This document shows positions 36,301 through 48,412 of a DNA stretch of 64,000 nt, piece after piece. Positions within the stretch are counted from its first letter, which is position 1. Every line of letters starts with the position of its first letter. The stretch is from Artocarpus heterophyllus (Eukaryota > Streptophyta > Magnoliopsida > Rosales > Moraceae), in NCBI GenBank assembly GCA_025403435.1, contig CM046354.1, positions 17,238,424 to 17,302,423 on the forward strand, written 5' to 3'. A model generated the notes under the pieces. That model was given only the letters and a program-made list of their open reading frames with translations, searched no databases and had not been told where the DNA came from. The position numbers were made by a program, and so were the translations under genes.

Positions 36301-36622
36301 TTTGAAAGAAGCAGTATAGCTCTGCAAGTTCCTTGGGGATCTTCATATAGTTCCTGGCATGGATAAAGCGGTATCACTGTACTGTGATAACAGTGCAGCG
36401 GTAGCTAATGCTAAGGAACCAAGATTTCACAAGAAGAGTAAGCATATTGATCGAAAGTATCATGTGATAAAGGACTTCGTTGAAGGCGGGCATGTCATAG
36501 TGTACAAAATCACGTTAGAGGACAATTTAGCTGATCCATTTACGATGACACTTACTGGGAGAGTCTTCAAGAGGCATGTGGAAGCTGTGGGGATGCGAGA
36601 TTTGTCATATTTACTCACTTAA
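33371..36622 (+). pseudogene. Element B pol remnant: protease, integrase, RT, RNase H
   Basis: The protease site reads VIDFGATNHVC (33406), Phe in place of the usual Ser. Integrase (33651-34620) keeps its zinc region HLRLGHINLNR and CESC, plus HSDVYGPMN and QSDRGGEYL, and has a stop within PGTPQ-NGVAERR. RT (about 34900-35850) contains a 145-bp tandem duplication and many stops; its catalytic box reads LYVYDILL, so one Asp is lost. RNase H (35927-36622) keeps SLMYAMLCTRPDICYA, DSDFQSCLDSRKSTSG and the LADPFT ending. No catalytic activity is expected. Confidence 0.88.
34937..35226 (+). repeat. 145-bp tandem duplication inside element B RT
   Basis: The segment at 34937-35081 is followed directly by a near-copy at 35082-35226. 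Both begin CAAAACTTTGGA and both carry the stop codon before GAGCTTGTGGATC. The period is not a multiple of three, so the duplication shifts the frame. Confidence 0.9.
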
Positions 36623-36636
36623 TGCAAGTGGGTGAT
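36623..36636 (+). promoter_or_regulatory. Element B polypurine-like tract
   Basis: GCAAGTGGGTGAT directly precedes the 3' LTR in the usual place for the plus-strand primer of copia elements. Confidence 0.6.
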
Positions 36637-38629
36637 TGTTAGATAAGTATGCCCTAAGGAGTAAAAATGTAATATGTTTTTGGAGACATTTTTATCAATA
36701 AAGAATTTATTCATTATTAATATACCAAATCGTGTCCTCTTTACGTTCATATTTGTTGAATGTATGTTGAGCAAATAGTAGTATGAGACTGCCTGTCTAA
36801 ACCTTTTAGAATTGGGCATATGATAGACAGATTATGTGAAAGGCACGATTCTTAAGGTGACGGTCTAAATCATAAGATCCGCAATCGAGGGAATAAAGTT
36901 GGGCGCTTTATTTATGAAAAGATTGTTATGTTGTCTATATCCCTATTGGGAGATGGTTTGTCTTGACCATCGAAGGTGGACTCCGTGAATAGAAACATTG
37001 GCACATTGTCATAAATGACGATGTATTGGATTGGGACATAAAGTGAATTGATTTGGATTAATAATTCTGTCTTGGCAAATCGATTCTGTTTAAACAATCA
37101 TTTGCATTGTATTTTAATCCTAAGATAAATAGTGGGCCTGTTGTCTTGACTTGTGTCTTTTGATGTACCAAATGGTGACACCCATATTTTAATAGTAGTA
37201 TTCATGTCGGTACGTTGGAGGCATGACTCTTGATAGCGTAGACCTGTTATTTAAGAATATGGAATCCATAGCTCCTCTTTAGGAGTAGTGATATCCTCTT
37301 ATATGCGTTATCTTGTAATTGAAAAACTGGAGCACTCAACCATTTGGATACATAGGTATAACCGAATGGTATATCATCTTTGGATGGTAAGTTTTTCGAT
37401 GGTGAGATAATGGAACGTAAGATAACAATAATCAGGAAGGTAAGACAGAACTTGTCCTTAAGTCGATTATGGATAATTCTATGGGGATACGATACACTAT
37501 GATATGTCGTGAAAACTTAGCTATACAGGCTTCGTAATTCTATGTAGTTCAAGAGTGCAGCTCCAAGCTTTTAGTGGAGTAGCGTTGGAGTTGATAATTA
37601 TGAAATGTATATATAGGATATTAGGCTTTATAATTATCGGGAGCTTGAACTATATAGGTCCATTTGGTCCTCTTTACTAGCTCACAACATCCTGTAATGG
37701 TACGGTGTGCTTTTTCAATAATTGGTGACTTATGTCAAATTTATTAGATTGGCTAAAATTCGAAAGAATCAAATAATTCATGTCTGATTATTGGTTGAAT
37801 TAATTTTGTGATAAAATTGATTCAAGATAAACTTGTTGAATTATTGGGATCGGATAATTCTTGTCTGTTTATCAGTTGATTTAATTTTTCAATGAAATTA
37901 GATCAAGATAAACTTGTAGAATTATTAGGATTTCATTTATTTTCTTAGAGATTATCTAGATAAAGTTGTTTTAATTAGATAACTTTTCTATCGGGTTATT
38001 TAAATTAAAACTAAGACTTTATTTTATAAAATCTCAGGTGAAAAATAAAATATTCGCTAAGATTTTTTTTTGACAGTTTGGCATGCCGATCCTCAAGTTC
38101 GGCCTGCCGATGCACGAATAATAAGATCACGTGTTTTATGCAGATTTTATCAGATATTGATCCGAATTTGATTTTGATTCAAAATTTTGAGACCTAATCT
38201 GATAAGGACTGATCCTAGACCCAATCTCTATAAATAGGGAGTGAGTCTCAAGAGTTAATTAGATTAATTAACAGATTAAAAGTGATACTCTACTGGTGAG
38301 AATCTAAAAACTCCATGAGAGCTCTTGTTCACAAATCACGAACACTAGCTGTGGGTTTTTCTCAATTGGTTGGAAGGAAAGTCACCTGGTGGAAGAGCTG
38401 TACGTGTGAGCCCACACTCACTCCGATCGTTGATAGAGAATAGCAAAGAAGACCAGTTAGTTGAGGCTCTTCTAGAATGCTACTTCTCTTTATGGATTGC
38501 GAGAGTTCTTTGGCATTCAAAGGTTAGTAAGATCTGGTTAATTTATACATATAGCGTGTCAAACTTGTGTCATAAAAAATACTCTGATATAAAATTTTTA
38601 AAATTCCGCTACGTATTATTTTTCCAACA
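36637..38629 (+). repeat. Element B 3' LTR
   Basis: It starts TGTTAGATAAG and ends TTTCCAACA, 1993 bp. It aligns with the 5' LTR over its whole length, with scattered substitutions. Two palindromes lie at 38075-38111 (centre spacing 21 bp). The third of the 5' copy is missing because of an indel at about 38110-38125. Confidence 0.93.
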
Positions 38630-38634
38630 GCTAT
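38630..38634. repeat. Right target site duplication of element B (GCTAT)
   Basis: An exact match to 28899-28903. The RT reading of element A resumes immediately afterwards. Confidence 0.9.
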
Positions 38635-39630
38635 GAACCTTGAGATGGAGTCCATGTACTCCAATTTAGTCTAGGAACTTGTAGATCTACCTAGAGAGAT
38701 AAATCCTATAGGGTACAAATGGATCTACAAGAAGAAAAGAGGAATGGATGGGAAAGTCGAGACTGTCAAAGCTAGGCTTGTGATAAAAGGGTTATACCAA
38801 AAAAGAGGGAGTTGATTATAAAGAAATTTTCTATCCCGCAGCTATGCTTAAATCCATTCAAATTCTATTATCCATTGCTGCATGTTTTGATTATGAGATA
38901 TGGCAAATGGATGTCAAGACTGTCATTTTGAATGGGTATCTTGAGGAAGCATCTATACGGTGCAACTAGAAGAGCTTGTAGTCAAAGGTCAATAGCAAAA
39001 AGTTTGCAAGTTGCAAAGGTCTATCTATGGACTTAAGCAAGCTTCAAGATCTTGGAACTTAAGATTTGATGAGGCAATCAAATCTTATGGTTTTGATCAA
39101 AATGTTGATGAACCTTGTATATATAAGTACATCAAAGATAAAAAAGTGGTATTCTTAGTTATTTATGTAGATGATATCCTACTCATTGGGAATGATGTAG
39201 GGGTATTATCTAATGTAAAGAAATAGCTCGCCAACCAATTCCAAATGAAAGATATGGGAGAGGCAAGTTATGTTCTTGGAATCCAACTCATAAGAGATCA
39301 TAAGAACAAATTGTTGGCGCTATTTCAGGCATCGTACATTGATAAGGTGCTTATCAAATTTTCGATGCAAAACTCCAAGAAAGGTAATTTACCTACACAT
39401 CATGGAGTTTATCTTTCAAAAGAGCATTGTCCCAAGACATCTCAAGAGGAATAAAACATGAGACGGGTACCCTATTCATCTACAGTAGGAAGTCTAATGT
39501 ATGCTATACTATGTACAAGACTTGACATTTGATATGAGTGGTCATAGTTAGTCGGTATCAATCCAACTCAGGATTAGATGATTGGGTGTCGGTTAAACAT
39601 TTTCTCAAGTATCTCAAGAGAACGAAAAAC
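38635..39630 (+). pseudogene. Copia element A: RT continuation, cut off in the RNase H region
   Basis: RT resumes with ELVDLPREINPIGYKWIYKK, then QRSIYGLKQASRSWN (39011 onward) and an intact catalytic VIYVDDILLIGND. It goes on through MKDMGEASYVLGIQL to the SLMYAMLCTR block (about 39490) and stops making sense near 39630. The rest of RNase H, the polypurine tract and the 3' LTR are missing, so element A is 3'-truncated. Confidence 0.85.
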
Positions 39631-40452
39631 AACTGACTCCTTTATTGTTCTTGGTGTTAAACAATAAGCCTACGTGAGTTATAGAGTTTCTCTCACTACA
39701 ATATTCTCTCTAAACTTTTCAAGTGATCTAAGAAACAATAGACAAACGTTTCCTTTATATAGAGGTCGAATGGGGACTTATTCTTATAAAAATAGGCTTT
39801 AAAATTTAAGTTTAAATCAAATCTTGTCACAAAATTGCATCACACAGATCGCTGACATGGCAGGGAGCGGTCTATCGGACTACACTTTGTCTGGTTGACC
39901 AAGATGATGTGGTAAAAGAGGTCGCGCATTTTCTAGCTCCTGGAGAGCTGTTTGATCAACCCGTTTGAACCAATTAAACAATTACTACTTCACTTGACCT
40001 AGCTATCCTTTATGGAGCCTTAGTTTTAATTCAAAGAACCTAATACAGAAATTATCTGATTAAAATAGTCATACATAAATTTTAGAATTGTGTATAATTG
40101 TAAGAAAAAACTATAAGTTTTTTTAAAGATATTTATTTGTTTTCCTTAATATCTATTGATATCGACATTATTCACAATATTATCTATAAATCAAAACCTC
40201 AACAATATCAACATTTCGTCCTTGGAGACTCTGACGTGATCCACTTCTATCTTTATTTTAACAAACATTAATTACTAGAGATTTAATTGTCATATTTTGC
40301 TAACTTTAAAGACTCAATTGTCACGAAAAATATTTAAGGAGTATATTATAACAAAGCATAAATTTTAGAGGGCAAATGTACCAAAAAAAAAAAATTGTTT
40401 TCCTCTTTTACGAGCGACGCCGGGGAAGAAAAGGACAGAAACCCTGGGTGCG
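39631..40452. other. Intergenic DNA upstream of the EAPP gene
   Basis: No gene is supported. A minus-strand TATA-like box near 39756-39762 and flanking composition suggest a fragment of another LTR in reverse orientation, without a partner. The last 100-200 bp should hold the EAPP promoter and 5' UTR. Confidence 0.4.
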
Positions 40453-43361
40453 ATGGATTCTCCCACCAATTCTCAACAAACTGGTAACATTTTTTTTTTT
40501 TTAATTTTTTGCTTCACCACTTCTCTTTCCTTTTTTTTTTTTTTTTCCCGAATTTACTTTATGGGAAGCCAAAAGAAGAAAGAAATCGAAAAAGTTTAAT
40601 AGCTCTAGTTGGTTTTTGTTGCTCAGTGTCTGATGATGAGGAACCAGACTACTCAGTGAAACCGGAGTTCTATGATGCCGAACTTGATGATAAGGATGAA
40701 TTATGGGCTCACAAGAAGAGGAAAGGCCGTACTTCTGATGCAGTTCTCAGCTGCCCAGCTTGTTTCACCACTCTCTGTCTCGACTGTCAAAGGTATCATT
40801 TTTTTTTTAATTTACTTTTTAGTAATTGGGGATTATTGGTAGTTTTCTTCTATGCATCTTTCCTTTATGTTTATATATTTATATATTGGAATTTTTGATG
40901 GTTTATGTTTTAATATCTTGGGCCAATTATGTTTTTAAATGTAATTCTTGTAAAATATTGCACGGGAAATTCTTATTGGATGTGGAGTACTGTGAATGAA
41001 TACGAATGATAAGAATTCCTAGGTGTGGAACATCAGAAACTTGTGTTTGAGCTTATTTATTGTTGTCAGTTTTGGTGTATATATTTATACATTATATTTA
41101 CATATGGGTAAGTGTATCTTGATTTTTTTAGTGTCTCTAATTCAATGAAAAGCATTACAAAGTTTAAATGAGTTTTGGGATTTTGCAGAAACCTATAGTA
41201 GACGGAAAAAGTGATTAAGTTTTATGACTGAAATACTGAATAGTCCTCTTTATTTATAGGTTTAATTATGAGAAATGAGGATATTTTGTAGGGAGGGTTT
41301 TGCTTGTAAGCATTTAAAGTGATGAATGAACTAGAGGAATGATCATCTTTGTGTTAAATTAAATCATTGCTTTTTTTTTTTTTTTTTGTCTTGTTGAAGA
41401 ATCATCGCATGACTAGGTTTTTTAAGGTAAAATATTATAAATGCAATGGAAAAAATGCACCTTTATATTGAATGAGGGAGAATAGTCACAGGTATTATAG
41501 TGCTGGTGGCTAAAGAAGAAAATGGAACTAATGTTAGAAGCGAAAGTTGATCCTTACAGTTTGCTCCTCCATTTATGTACTATTGACATGTGTTTGAAAA
41601 GAAAAAGTTTTCATTTATACACGATCATTTCATTAGTGATCTGAGCATAAAATATCCTCTGTTATCAGGCTAGAAGAAAACCTACGAGTGAGCAGAATTC
41701 TGTTCCTCCTTACATTTGATAGTGCCTAACTTGTACATTTACGCTTGGATGGAGTTTAATGCCGCAACAAACTTAAGAGTGGAGCATCGCAGTAGAAACA
41801 AGCACTAGTTTCTTTATCTATGTTCATAGGGCATGTACGTGTTTTTGGCCAAGGAGTGAATCTTTTCCATGTGAGTGTAATGAAGTGTAACTGTGTGAGG
41901 TAGTCGTGGTGAAGGTCACAACCTTGGCACTGGCAGTGATAAAGATTGTTGTAGTAACAAATGCATCTAGTAAACGATTCAGAAATTTACTCTTGGACGC
42001 ACTGATGTAAAGACGGGCTGCATTAATATTGCTTTGTCTACCTTGTATTTGGTTGAAAATATTGCTATATGACGATGGGTGAAATATTCTACATATCATG
42101 GATTAGGAATAGGATTCTCTAGTTCATATGGGAGAGTATAATTCTTGAGACAAAATCATAAAAAAAGACACCCTCTGCTCTTGGATAACTTTCAAAGTGA
42201 ATATATCATGTGAAGCTAGTATTAATTAATAAATCCTAAAGGGGGCTCTTTATATAAATGCAGCAGAAGGAAGCAGTTAAAACTTCAATGTTTTCTACTT
42301 GAACCCAGTTAATACATGAAACAAAGAAATTTGGTCATAACATGACGTGACATAGACCATGACAGAGAGCTTAGAAATGGTCATGATATATTTCCATTGA
42401 TCATGCCTAACGTTAGGCTTACAGTCCCTATGATATTGTATATTTTCGTTAGGTCAAGAGAAACATTGAGGTGGAGTACATAATGAGTGACGTTGAATGG
42501 ACTAGCACAGGCAATCTAATTTGGGACTGTAGATAGCTATAATCTGCTAGCAATATCAAGTGGTTTGTTGGGTCCAAGAATTTCAGTTTGGACTCCCTGA
42601 AATAGTACCGAATACCTGAAGTTTTTCTTGTCAGCAGTTCTGTGATAAACTCTGATGTTTATAGAGATTATAATTTGTTGTCCTAATCACTATGCATCTT
42701 GCCTTTAATATCAATGACTGCTTTCAGTGCAGTTCCTTCTGTTTCCTAAGCAGGCGAATTCGGTATCACATAATTTTTGGAAGCTTTTGAAAAGTGACTC
42801 TAGAGTTGTTCAAGCAGGCCAAGAGCAAAACCTTTTCTAATTTATCCTTATTTCTTCGGTCTGCTCTGGAGAAATGGTTTCATTACAAAATGTCTTTGGA
42901 CCATATAGTCATCTGTTCTGGAGAACAAGAAAATATTAAAAAATTCAGAGAAGAAATTGTGAAATTGTAGCTGGATGTGCTTTGTGAAATTAGCATATGA
43001 TGTAACTTTTGTTCCTCCAATTTTTAAACTGTATCTTTTTTTTTTGTTCTCCCTAGGCTTAGTCTATTGCTGATATGTACTTCAACTGTTCTTCATTTCT
43101 TCCAGGCACGAAAAATATTTGACCCAGTACAGGGCAGTTTTTGTTGTTAATTGCAAGGTCGGAGGTGAGCGGTTGTTGCACCAGAGCATTCCAAAACCAA
43201 GAGAGAGAAAGAGGCAAAGGGGCTCAAATGAGAGTGGAGTAAACCCTGCTGTTGGTGAAACATTCAAGCAAGTTTTTTGCCAAGTATGCTCGACAGAGGT
43301 TGGTGTAATGGACCAAGAAGAAGTCTATCATTTCTTTAATGTTCTTCCAAGCGAGTCTTGA
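40453..43361 (+). CDS. E2F-associated phosphoprotein (EAPP) homologue
   Basis: Exons 40453-40483, 40627-40792 and 43106-43361 encode 150 residues; introns of 143 and 2313 bp are GT-AG and split codons consistently. The conserved EAPP block runs from FYDAELDDKDELWAHKKRKG (25-44) through SCPACFTTLCLDCQRHEKY (52-70), then YRAVFVVNCKV and FCQVCSTEVG (123-132). CxxC pairs at 53/56, 61/64 and 124/127 suggest zinc binding. Human EAPP is longer and was described as an E2F-interacting nuclear phosphoprotein; the plant protein keeps mainly the C-terminal domain, and its role in plants is inferred only. A basic stretch at 96-104 (KPRERKRQR) could be a nuclear signal. The ATG at 40453 is followed closely by the exon 1 donor, so exon 1 is only 31 nt of coding sequence. 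Confidence 0.9.
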
Positions 43362-44660
43362 TCCTGCTCACTTTTATTAATTTTGCATTGCTTTGATTTT
43401 GTACTTCAGATCTTTCTAGTAAAAAATGGAATTATCATGTGTCCAAGAGAATATCTTTTAAGTCTTAACCAATATGTAGTTCAGCTCTCACTCTCCCTCC
43501 CTTTCTCTCTCTGCGGGGCTATGCTGTGTTGTCTAGGTTTTTCTACCCTCGTGTATTTGAGGGACTGGTCCAACACCAACGTGTCACGTAACATAGAAGT
43601 TAGTGTATGTAAGTATCAAGTTAGAAAATGTAACAATAAAGATACTGCATGTAAAACTGCGATGATAATATAGTGCATCTACAATAATGTTTAGATGATG
43701 TAGCATCATTAAGAACAAATACGTGGGATTAGTAATTTGGATTTTAATAAGTCTTCCGTATTTTTGGTTACTTTAGCGTGATAAATAGAAAGAAAAGTGT
43801 AAAACTGAGGACTCTTAGGAATTTTTGGATATCTTAATCCAAAGGATAGAGAAAAGTGAGATTATCAAGCCAATTTGGGAGCGTTTTCAAAATGGTTTTG
43901 ATGTAGGAACTGCTTTGTTAATTTTGGTCTCAGGGTACTTGGTGTTTGTCTGAGTTTTTTAACTAGTTGTCGTTTGAGTTTTGATTACTTATCTATTGTT
44001 GATTTGCTTAACTTTGTTGTTGGGATATTTTTGTTGCGTTTTTGACCTTCTCTGTTTGAAAAAGATGGGCAGACTTGAAATAGAATTTGGCTTGCCTACT
44101 GCTATTTTCCCTCAAGCTTTTTAGCTTTGGTAATGATAACTGAGATTCGGCTTGAAAAAGACCAAATTCTTCTTTTTTTCAACTCTGATTTTTGGTAGAT
44201 TGGTTTAGAGGAAGACCAGATCTAAGCAAAGGATGGTCAATCAAAAGGTTTGAAACAATGATATCCTGTAGACTTCCCCACATTGTTTTTGATCTAAGAT
44301 TGACTTGCTTTCCTTTTTGATAATCTGTCTCTGGTTGAATTATGTTTTTAATGTATTTAATTTAGTATAATTATTTTCCCATTTTAATTACGTAATTAGT
44401 CTATAAATTGGCCATGTTGTAAAAAGACAATTTAGATAATGAACCGAGTATTGCGTTGAATTTTAGAATTTCCCACTTGTTCCTCTTAAGATCTAGTTCT
44501 CTTCTTCCTCATATTCTTTCTCAATTCTATAATTCCTCTTCCAAATCCCTAATTTCTATTCCATTTTCCTCTCATTCTCTCTAATCTCTACCCTTTCTCT
44601 TCTCTCCTCTATTTTCCCCCCTTAGTTTCACATCACCTAATCTCAATCCAGGCTGTATAG

Positions 44661-44700
<40 letters not shown>

Positions 44701-46414
44701 CGATTTGCTCTGCCACAATTTATGAGTTAGTAGGTCTCACGCTTATTTTGAGTCCTAAAATAGTATATATAACATAATGAACAGGAATGGGAATCAATCC
44801 TCTTCTTTTTATTTCTATTTATTGCAGGTAATCATGTGTCATTGCATGATGGTTTAAGAAAACAAATTTCACAATGGTTTTCCAATATTCAGTGGTTGAA
44901 CACTTAAAACTTCCTTAAGGTCGGGCGCTAATGTCTCGAGCCTTGAAATTGTAATTTTGTCCTTCTGGTTGTCAAGATTCTAACCCCATTTCTAATTTAA
45001 GATCGACATTTAAAAGAGAGCATGCACATCAAATATGGAGAAATTTTAATATAATGTTTATCATTTTCCTGGCTACACCTGCAGGAATTTTTAGTTTGCA
45101 TGTTAGGTACATTACATATATATTCAGTAATACGAATGAGTGACGACATGTTGTAATATATATACATAATAGGAATGTTACATTCAGCATATGCGTACAT
45201 ACTATCTCTATGTACTACATGTATCTGTTAGAATATAGTGGCTTAAATTCTATTTTTATCCTACCAGAAAGCTTGTGATGCGACATATGTGATAGAGCAA
45301 TAATTATGAGATTTTTGAATCCTATAGCCCACCACTAATTCCATTGAAGGTGCGGGAATTCATCCTATAGGCATGGACCTGTTTTGTTAATTATTCTCAC
45401 ATATATAAATGTGATGACGCATAGTTTTAAGGTTTGCATGATTATGCTTTTGCTGTATGCACTTGAAACACTCTCCTCTTGTACCAATATTTTGATATAG
45501 TGGATTTTTTTTCTCTTCTGTCTATGATTTTTTTCCCATCCAAGGCTTTCCCCGTAATCTATGTGAAGTCTTTCTCCGTAATCTATGCGTTCTTATTATT
45601 GTATTTAGGACCATCTTACCTTGCATACGTAATTTATTTTTAATTCATCCTTTTTATTGAGAAATTGCACCTAATAGTATATTTTTAATTCTTAATATAA
45701 GTTAACAGTGCATATTTAAAAATATTTAAAAACATAACATTTTTTGAATCAGTGCTCTTTTTGAACACTTAAATTTCTAATTTTTTTTTCTTGTTTTTAT
45801 TTTTCGTTCTCACTCTACTGCTTTGTGTTTTCTTTATATCATTCTATATAAAAATAAATTTTGTTTTAATTTAAATGGGTTATTTACTAAACATTGTTAC
45901 ATTTTAGTCTATCTTTTTTTATTCTCAATTAATGATGGCCTAATTCCCTCATTCTCTCTTTTTTGAAGTTTTAAGGGGCAATATGACACTATAGTTCGAG
46001 GAGGCAAAAATAAAATTTATCCTAGTTTTTGTTCTTTAAACTAGTGCCACATTAGCATCAAATGGACGGAATGTAATAGAACGGTCATTTTTCTTAACGT
46101 TTTAAAGTTCTGAGGGCGTATATACCGGTTTTTGAAATTCAAGAAGCAAGATAATATAGTTACTAAAGTTTGGGGAGTAAAAATAAAGTGTATCCTTTAC
46201 AATTTTTCTTTTATTTGCCAATAGTTTAAAGTGATTTTAGAGAATTCTTTGGATTGTAAGCAAAAATAAATACAACAAATCTGTATTTTAAGCATGAACT
46301 TTTGAAACAAGTGCATCAATTTCTTCTTTTCCTCTTCCTTTTTTTTTTTTTTTTTGGTAGCAAAAACGCATCAACTTCTTGTTCCTTGAAGCTTGAACTA
46401 TAAACTCTTACAAT
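43362..46414. other. Intergenic region after EAPP
   Basis: The first few hundred bases should contain the EAPP 3' UTR. The rest is AT-rich with a CT-rich stretch near 43480-43515. I see no gene, tRNA or element with clear ends. Confidence 0.5.
44661..44700. repeat. Compound (TC)n-(TA)n microsatellite
   Basis: About twelve TC units run straight into about eight TA units. Confidence 0.95.
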
Positions 46415-47028
46415 TAGGGGTGGCAATTCGGGTTGGTAGGTTGGGTTAGTGTCGGGTTGGAGTCAATTTTTACAAAAATTAGGTTGACACTAACCCAATC
46501 CTTGACACGAACGGGTTGAGAATTCTCAACCCTAACACGACCCGTTTTTATACGAGTTAACATGAACATGACCTATGCCAACCCGTTCCTTATGTACAAT
46601 GTCAAGAAACAATGACCCGTGACCCGTTTTTGACCAACAAGCCGATTGTGACCCGCAACCCGCCTATGACCTGTCTACACTAATGCATATAACATTAAAA
46701 AAAAACATAAAATTAAATCAGTTTAATACCACAACAACAAGAAGAGTAGTGATAAGAGAGGTGTGGTTTATCTTTTAAGGGCTTATATTATATCTGAAAT
46801 ACTATTAATTATAGGTAATTTTTTTAAAAAATTAATTAATTAAACACAGGTCAATAATGGGTCATTTTAATGTTAGACGGATTGATTTGAACATGACCCA
46901 TTTTTTGACGGATCAGTTTTCGGGTCGTTACTAAAATGACCCATGGTCAAATTTTTCGATACTAACCCGCAAAAAAAGTATCGAATTCGTGTCGTGTTAT
47001 TATGTCGCAACCTGTATTGCTGACCCTA
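46415..47028. mobile_element. hAT-like non-autonomous element (MITE)
   Basis: The left end TAGGGGTGGCAATTCGGGTTG pairs with the right end, whose reverse complement reads TAGGGTCAGCAATACAGGTTG. Flanking 8-mers CTTACAAT (46407-46414) and CTCACAAT (47029-47036) match 7 of 8, the hAT duplication length. The interior is rich in scattered GACCCG/CGGGTC words and has no ORF. Total 614 bp. Confidence 0.8.
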
Positions 47029-47036
47029 CTCACAAT

Positions 47037-48263
47037 TACCTCAAACTTCAACTTTAGAGTTCTCTTGCCTCGAAGTATGTCGGTATAAATCTTATGTCAA
47101 ATGTCATTTATATGTTAACCGTATTGGAAATACTCGACGTCACTCATTTCTTGGACTAATTATGTTAACGTCTCTTTAATATGACACACATTTGGGATCC
47201 TAGGTAACTTCTCAAAACGGTGTACTTCAATTTCTTTTTCCACTGTGTATATATCGAACGGTAAAATCGTCTTTTTCTTTCTTCTTCCTTTTTTTTTTAA
47301 TGAAGGGGCACAGCAATATTTCATTCTCACCGCATGAACTTTGATTGAGATTACACATATCTCGGCATCCTATAATTTAATTTGGCGGCGTTCCTTTTCC
47401 TTATTTATTTGTTAGTTTATGCTGAACGTTCTCGTTTTCTTAGAAATCTTTGATCCCAACCAAAACATGCCTCGTCATTCCTCGACTTGCAGAAGGAAAT
47501 TTGTCTCTAGATGTCATTATGTTATTTTCCCATGTTAGTTTGTTAGAGGCAATGCTAGAAAAATTAGTTAACAGGTAAGGATGTGACTGAAATAATAAGA
47601 TAGAACAAATAAAATGTATAGAATTTTAAAAAGGATTGATGAAATTTAAAAAAATGCACATTTTTAAAGCTAAAATTAACCATTTTTAAAATTAAAGCAA
47701 TTAAGTGCTAAACAATATTTTAGTGTTTTAATATAAAAATATGTCTAATTATAAGTTTTTAATATGTTTTTATGTTTAATAATACTTTTGGTAATTTTAG
47801 AATCATTTTCATATGTAAAATATTAGTTTAGTTTGAAATTAATCAAAACCATAAAAATAATTAGTGGTAATTTAATTATGAATTTGAATATGTTTAAGTA
47901 GTAAATATATTTTGTAAATAATAAATATGAATTCTCATATTTTTCAACTTTAAAATAAATAAATAATTAATATAACAAATATGCTGGATCTTAGCAATAT
48001 TCTTTCCCTACATGTTCGACCTCGAATTCATCGAGTTTTATTGCTTAAACAACCTTATACTTAAGGGTTATATCAGATTGTATTTTTTAAGACGAAACAC
48101 AGGTGAAATATAGTTTTCGGGAGGCGAAATACAAATGTCGAAGGAGAGGGGAATACAATTTTGTGAGAAGAGTGAAACACAATTTTTAAAATTTTTTTAT
48201 AAAAATAAAGAAAAGTTTAGTGAGGTAGTTGCTCACCTTCATTCGGGTGACTCTACCCATTTT
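47037..48263. other. AT-rich intergenic DNA, nothing recognised
   Basis: No gene, structural RNA or bounded repeat could be supported in this stretch. Confidence 0.5.
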
Positions 48264-48265
48264 AA

Positions 48266-48412
48266 GGGTGTTTGACAAAATCAGTTCTAATCAAAACTTT
48301 CGATTGTTACCGTGTAAAGCTCTCACATGGTACAATGATTGAAAAAAGTAAGTTATAGTATCAAGCCTCACATGTTATAATTTTAAGTTTTAACCATACT
48401 TTTCAAACACCC
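48266..48412. mobile_element. Tourist-like MITE copy (147 bp)
   Basis: The ends GGGTGTTTGACA and TTTCAAACACCC are inverted repeats, and the core GTGTAAAGCTCTCACATGGTACA is the family signature. The left flank is TAA and the right TAT, so the duplication has one mismatch. Confidence 0.7.

Larger units (their letters stand above)
28904..38629 (+). mobile_element. Complete but inactive Ty1/copia element B (Angela/BARE-like)
   Basis: A 9.7-kb element with LTRs at both ends (28904-30920 and 36637-38629), a tRNA-Met primer site, a 1.6-kb leader, gag, protease, integrase, RT, RNase H and a polypurine-like tract. It lies in the integrase-RT linker/RT region of element A, with GCTAT on both sides. 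The long LTR, long leader and the RNase H end (YCDNSAAVANAKEPRFHKKS) suggest the Angela lineage, an assignment by eye. The two LTRs differ at many positions and by an indel, so the insertion is old. No intact ORF remains. Confidence 0.92.

Noticed and set aside
41824..42099. A minus-strand gene inside EAPP intron 2
   Set aside because: A 91-codon frame without recognisable features or splice partners; most likely chance within a long intron.
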